Source of the DNA: Candidatus Komeilibacteria bacterium RIFCSPHIGHO2_01_FULL_52_14
GTDB lineage: Bacteria; Patescibacteriota; Patescibacteriia; UBA1558; 2-01-FULL-52-15
Assembly: GCA_001818365.1 (NCBI GenBank)
Contig: MHKK01000047.1
Coordinates: 11,470-20,417 of the forward strand
Length of the DNA stretch: 8,948 bases
Direction of reading: 5' to 3'
Positions 6,756 through 8,948 of the stretch are shown piece after piece. A model generated the notes under the pieces. It saw nothing but the letters and a program-made list of their open reading frames with translations. It was not told the origin of the DNA and ran no database searches. Positions within the stretch are counted from its first letter, which is position 1; each line of letters opens with the position of its first letter. Position numbers and translations under genes: made by a program.

Positions 6756-6763
6756 TGATTCTG

Positions 6764-6770
6764 CTTCCTT
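6764..6770 (-). promoter_or_regulatory. Ribosome binding site of infC
   Basis: AAGGAAG on the minus strand lies 8 nt before ATG 6755. It is one of only two strong Shine-Dalgarno sequences in the window and decides the infC start chosen here. Confidence 0.6.
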
Positions 6771-6851
6771 TTGAAGAAGAACCGATGAATGGCTTGAAAC
6801 TTGTAGCCACAACGAATGTCCCTCGGCTACGCTCGGGACACTCGACTCACT

Positions 6852-6860
6852 ACTATAGCA
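6852..6860 (-). promoter_or_regulatory. Candidate extended -10 promoter of infC-rpmI-rplT
   Basis: On the minus strand TGC-TATAGT (6860 to 6852) is an extended -10 element. No good -35 is present at 16-18 nt spacing (GTTCGA at 17). The predicted start near 6845 gives a leader of about 90 nt for infC. The leader contains the stem TGTCCC/GGGACA (arms at 6835-6840 and 6817-6822). The promoter lies directly beside the 10-bp repeat at 6841-6850. Confidence 0.45.
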
Positions 6861-6945
6861 CCACGGTCGTAGGCTCGAACAAAGTGAGAGCCGAAGACCA
6901 CCCATTCGGGCCTGAGAAGCCCTCAGGGCCTCGAACGGCGAGCGA

Positions 6946-6961
6946 ACCGCTTGAAAGCGGT
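6946..6961 (-). terminator. Possible ssrA terminator hairpin
   Basis: On the minus strand ACCGCT, loop TTCA and AGCGGT form a 6-bp stem that begins 9 nt after the tmRNA CCA. It is followed by TCGCTCGCC, so there is no T-tract, and termination here is uncertain. The next hairpin downstream may contribute. Confidence 0.3.
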
Positions 6962-6969
6962 GAGTCGAG

Positions 6970-7355
6970 TGGTGGAGATGAGGGGCATCGCACCCCTGTC
7001 TGGCAACGACCGTGCGAAAACGTCTACAACGCGTAGTCAGCGCATTGATTTAAGACAACGATTGAGCCCACTGACCGGCGCCGTTATCCGAGCCACTGAA
7101 AGTACCGATGCGCACGCTCATGTGGCGAAACATGCGATCGGGTCCGAAAGATGACACCCGTTCCGGCCGTCGGACGCGGACGGAGGAGCGGTTGTTACAC
7201 TATTATGCAACAACGGATGCGAACGCTGGAACCTTGAAAAGGTTTGCAACTTTCGCAACTAAGTTCTTTGCATTTCTGCAGTCCAGCTTTGACTAGCTCT
7301 GGTACTAGGCGTGCTGTTCTCGTTTGGTACGTGCCATCAACTTTGAAACATCCCC
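6970..7355 (-). ncRNA. ssrA: Transfer-messenger RNA (tmRNA)
   Basis: This 386-nt RNA rescues stalled ribosomes together with SmpB and tags the nascent chain. The 5' end GGGGATG (7355-7349) pairs with CATCTCC (6980-6974), followed by discriminator A and encoded CCA. The third pair is G-U, the alanyl-tRNA synthetase identity element. The T-arm is AGGGG/CCCCT (6981-6997). Upstream, TGACTACGCGTTGTAG closely resembles the conserved 3' segment of bacterial tmRNA. A pseudoknot-like segment (CCAG 7302-7299 with CTGG 7286-7283, and AGTC with GACT) precedes the tag. The tag frame ends in TAA TAG (7205-7200) and encodes AKVANLFKVPAFASVVA if resumption is at GCG 7256 (after TTAGTT), or five more residues from GCA 7271. 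The T-loop TGCGATG and the VVA tag end are unusual. The 5' end lies 6 nt after the smpB stop. Confidence 0.93.
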
Positions 7356-7361
7356 GTGCAA

Positions 7362-7805
7362 TTACCGTCTGACGCGCGCGTTCAACCGTCTTCGGTAATC
7401 CTTTTCCTTGATGGCCTCTCGTTTGTCAATGGTGCGTTTGCCCCGCGCGAGAGCTATTTTTATTTTAACTAAACGTCTCGAACTGTACACTGAAAGAGGC
7501 ACCACTGTCAAGCCGTTCTGGCCCAAGCTGCCGGCGATTTTTTCTATCTCCCGCTTGGTCAACAGCAGCTTTCGGTTCCGGTCCGGAACGTAATTTGACT
7601 GATCGGCACCGCTCTTGGAGTAGCGTGCGATCGTCGCGTTGATAAGCCATGCCTCGCCTCCCTGGATGCGGACATAGGCGCCATCAAGAGTAACGCGCCC
7701 TTCTTTTGCCGCCTTGACTTCCGCCCCGGACAGCACGATACCGGCCTCGAATGTTTCGAGCACCTGGTAGTTAAAATAGGCCTTTTTGTTGCGCGCGAGG
7801 TCCAT
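7362..7805 (-). CDS. smpB: SsrA-binding protein SmpB
   Basis: The 147-residue protein binds tmRNA, mimics the codon-anticodon part of a tRNA and brings tmRNA to stalled ribosomes. Recognisable segments are NKKAYFNYQVLETFEAGIVL (6-25), GAEVKAAKEGRVTLDGAYVRI (27-47), GEAWLINATIARY (50-62), DRNRKLLLTKREIEKI (75-90), GLTVVPLSVY (98-107) and the C-terminal ALARGKRTIDKREAIKEKD (118-136) that becomes helical in the decoding centre. Length is normal. ATG 7805 is 6 nt from a TATACT -10 box, implying a leaderless mRNA. It directly precedes its RNA partner ssrA, and is divergent from argS. Confidence 0.97.
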   Translation of the reverse strand: MDLARNKKAYFNYQVLETFEAGIVLSGAEVKAAKEGRVTLDGAYVRIQGGEAWLINATIARYSKSGADQSNYVPDRNRKLLLTKREIEKIAGSLGQNGLTVVPLSVYSSRRLVKIKIALARGKRTIDKREAIKEKDYRRRLNARVRR

Positions 7806-7811
7806 GCGCTC

Positions 7812-7840
7812 AGTATACCCCGTGAGATAAACGCTGAATA
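7812..7840 (-). promoter_or_regulatory. smpB promoter, leaderless arrangement
   Basis: On the minus strand TATACT (7817 to 7812) is separated from the ATG (7805) by six bases, GAGCGC, so transcription should begin at or next to the A of the start codon. TATTCA (7840 to 7835) at 17 nt spacing is a weak -35. No Shine-Dalgarno is possible downstream of the start site. Confidence 0.6.
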
Positions 7841-7860
7841 GTTATTACCTCGCCCGCCCA

Positions 7861-7889
7861 TTGAATGAGCACCCCAAAACCTCTATACT
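7861..7889 (+). promoter_or_regulatory. argS promoter, leaderless arrangement
   Basis: TTGAAT (7861-7866) and TATACT (7884-7889) are separated by 17 nt, the best promoter in the window. The ATG of argS at 7896 lies 6 nt after the -10, exactly where transcription should start. The predicted mRNA has no leader. Confidence 0.65.
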
Positions 7890-7895
7890 GGGGTC

Positions 7896-8948
7896 ATGGT
7901 GTTCGATATCATCGAGATTGTTACCACACACGTGGCCAAAGCCGGCAGCCGCGTGTTCGGATCGCTCAAAGCACCCGTCCGGGTTGAAGTGCCGACTGCC
8001 AAGGAGCACGGCGATCTTTCCACGAACCTCGCTCTCATCGTCGCCAAGCAACGGAATGAGAACCCGATGCAGCTTGCCGAGAAACTGGCGGCGGAACTGC
8101 GGAACGAAATGGCGTTCGAGAAGGTTGTCGTTGCGGCTCCGGGTTTCGTGAATTTTTTCCTCAAACCGGCGTTTCTGCTGTCTTCGCTGAAAAAATTGGT
8201 AAGCGGTCTCGATTCGTTCCCCAAGCAGAAGCAAAAAATCGTTATCGAGCATACGAATGTGAACCCGAACAAGGCGATGCATATCGGGCATCTGCGGAAT
8301 GCCGTTTTGGGCGACGTTATCAATCGAGTGCTCCGGCGCGCAGGATTTACTACGGAAGTCCAGTATTACGTTGACGATACCGGCGTGCAGGTTGTTGATA
8401 CGTTTCTCGGATTGAAGGAGCTGAAGGATGTGAAGCGCCAGGACGGAGAGAAGTACGATCATTTTTGCTGGCGCGTTTACACGGAGATAAACGAAACGTA
8501 TGAGGAGCAGCCGAAGCTGCTCCAAAAGCGGGCCCTGATTCTCCAGGAGCTGGAAGAGCCCGCGAGTGCAACGGCGAAGAGCGTGCATGCGATGGCCGTC
8601 GATGTCTTGCGCGATCATTTATGGACCATGGGACAGTTTTCCATCGACTACGACCTGCTGGTTTGGGAAAGTCACATCGTGGCGATGCACTTTTGGGGGA
8701 AAGCATTCGAGCTCCTGAAGAAATCGAAAGATTTTATTAAGGAAACCAAGGGGAAAAATGCAGGATGCTGGGTTATCAAGAATCCGACGGAACAAGGCGA
8801 TGCCGACCACAGTCCCGACAAGGTCATCGTGAAGTCGGACGGAACCGTGACCTATACCGGCAAGGACATCGCGTATCATCTTTGGAAATACGATCTCCTC
8901 GGAGCGGATTTTCTCTATGCGCCATGGTCGAACGCTCAGCAGGAGAAA
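7896..8948 (+). CDS. argS: Arginyl-tRNA synthetase, 3' end outside the window
   Basis: This open frame of 351 codons runs off the right edge without a stop. It is the N-terminal part of class I arginyl-tRNA synthetase, which charges tRNA-Arg in the cytoplasm. The N-terminal additional domain is visible as VEVPTAKEHGDLSTNLAL (30-47) and VAAPGFVNFFL (79-89). The catalytic domain has IVIEHTNVNPNKAMHIGHLR (115-134) with the HIGH signature at 129-132, followed by VLRRAGFTTEVQYYVDDTGVQ. Near the edge, VKSDGTVTYTGKDIAYHLWK matches the family block that shapes the arginine and ATP site. The KMSKS-region and anticodon-binding domain lie beyond the window. ATG 7896 is supported by the TATACT box 6 nt upstream. 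GTG directly follows, so V2 is a possible second start but is not favoured. Confidence 0.95.
   Translation, partial: MVFDIIEIVTTHVAKAGSRVFGSLKAPVRVEVPTAKEHGDLSTNLALIVAKQRNENPMQLAEKLAAELRNEMAFEKVVVAAPGFVNFFLKPAFLLSSLKKLVSGLDSFPKQKQKIVIEHTNVNPNKAMHIGHLRNAVLGDVINRVLRRAGFTTEVQYYVDDTGVQVVDTFLGLKELKDVKRQDGEKYDHFCWRVYTEINETYEEQPKLLQKRALILQELEEPASATAKSVHAMAVDVLRDHLWTMGQFSIDYDLLVWESHIVAMHFWGKAFELLKKSKDFIKETKGKNAGCWVIKNPTEQGDADHSPDKVIVKSDGTVTYTGKDIAYHLWKYDLLGADFLYAPWSNAQQEK

Larger units (their letters stand above)
6841..6969. repeat. Unit of about 129 bp with 10-bp terminal inverted repeats next to ssrA
   Basis: CTCGACTCAC (6841-6850) and GTGAGTCGAG (6960-6969) are perfect inverted repeats enclosing 109 nt. 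Inside are further hairpins: GGCTC (6872-6876) with GAGCC; GGGCCTGAG with CTCAGGGCC around AAGCC (one mismatch, about 6908-6930); and ACCGCT with AGCGGT (6946-6961). The right end touches the last base of the tmRNA CCA. No coding sequence is recognisable. It may be a MITE-like or REP-like unit, or simply the transcription stop of ssrA followed by the infC promoter. Confidence 0.45.

Noticed and set aside
6756..6905. Upstream extension of infC to 6905
   Set aside because: The extra 50 residues are low-complexity and not IF3-like, and they cover the likely promoter and leader hairpin. ATG 6755 has a strong ribosome binding site.
6970..6995. Prophage or island attachment site at the ssrA 3' end
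   Set aside because: I saw no second copy of the tmRNA 3' end and no integrase gene in the window; only the short terminal-repeat unit is adjacent.
6951..7296. Short open frames on the plus strand across the tmRNA
   Set aside because: They lie antisense to a well-supported tmRNA and have no family signature or ribosome binding site.
7405..7432. Perfect TTGACA on the minus strand inside smpB as a tmRNA promoter
   Set aside because: TTGACA is present, but the position 16-18 nt downstream is GGAAAA-like rather than a -10 box, and it is too far from the tmRNA 5' end.
7845..8879. Minus-strand open frames covering the argS region
   Set aside because: The plus strand encodes a continuous ArgRS with the HIGH signature; the antisense frames are by-products of its codon use.
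1..8948. CRISPR array, insertion sequence or defence operon
   Set aside because: No regularly spaced direct repeats, transposase, nuclease or toxin-antitoxin pair could be recognised on either strand.

Overview
The window looks like ordinary chromosome from a small-genome bacterium, most likely a member of the Patescibacteria (CPR), with Parcubacteria-type as the best guess. The clues are short gaps between genes, start codons that mostly lack Shine-Dalgarno sequences, promoters placed almost on top of start codons, an ArgRS of the 'HTNVNPNKAMHIGHLRNA' type, and intergenic stretches packed with GC-rich hairpins. UGA is used as a stop, so this is not one of the lineages that read UGA as glycine. 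The taxonomic assignment is an inference; no 16S gene is present.

Layout on the left: positions 1-181 hold a hairpin-dense non-coding stretch. A rightward group of six genes follows: a DedA/VTT membrane protein, a DUF1461 (TIGR01906) membrane protein, a PII-type (Ca2+-like) P-type ATPase, a pterin-4a-carbinolamine dehydratase, protein-L-isoaspartate O-methyltransferase (pcm) and a VanZ-like membrane protein. The group ends in a strong stem-loop at 5546-5568 that overlaps the last VanZ codons and also faces the convergent ribosomal operon.

Layout on the right: a leftward block runs smpB - ssrA (tmRNA) - hairpin-rich spacer/promoter - infC - rpmI - rplT. The tmRNA (6970-7355, minus) is the main non-coding gene. 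It has the paired acceptor stem with the G3-U70 alanine identity pair, an encoded CCA, a T-arm, and a tag reading frame ending in tandem TAA TAG. It lies 6 nt after smpB, so the two partners of trans-translation probably share a transcript. infC-rpmI-rplT is the classic IF3-L35-L20 operon. Divergent from smpB, argS starts at 7896 and runs off the right edge.

The most interesting signals are four. (1) The smpB/argS divergent promoters both place a TATACT -10 box exactly 6 nt before the ATG, which predicts leaderless mRNAs. (2) The tmRNA has an atypical T-loop and a tag ending in VVA rather than LAA. (3) A roughly 129-bp unit with 10-bp perfect terminal inverted repeats abuts the 3' CCA of ssrA and carries the likely infC promoter. 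(4) A hairpin covers the first codons of infC. I found no defence system, CRISPR array, insertion sequence or clearly novel multigene system.
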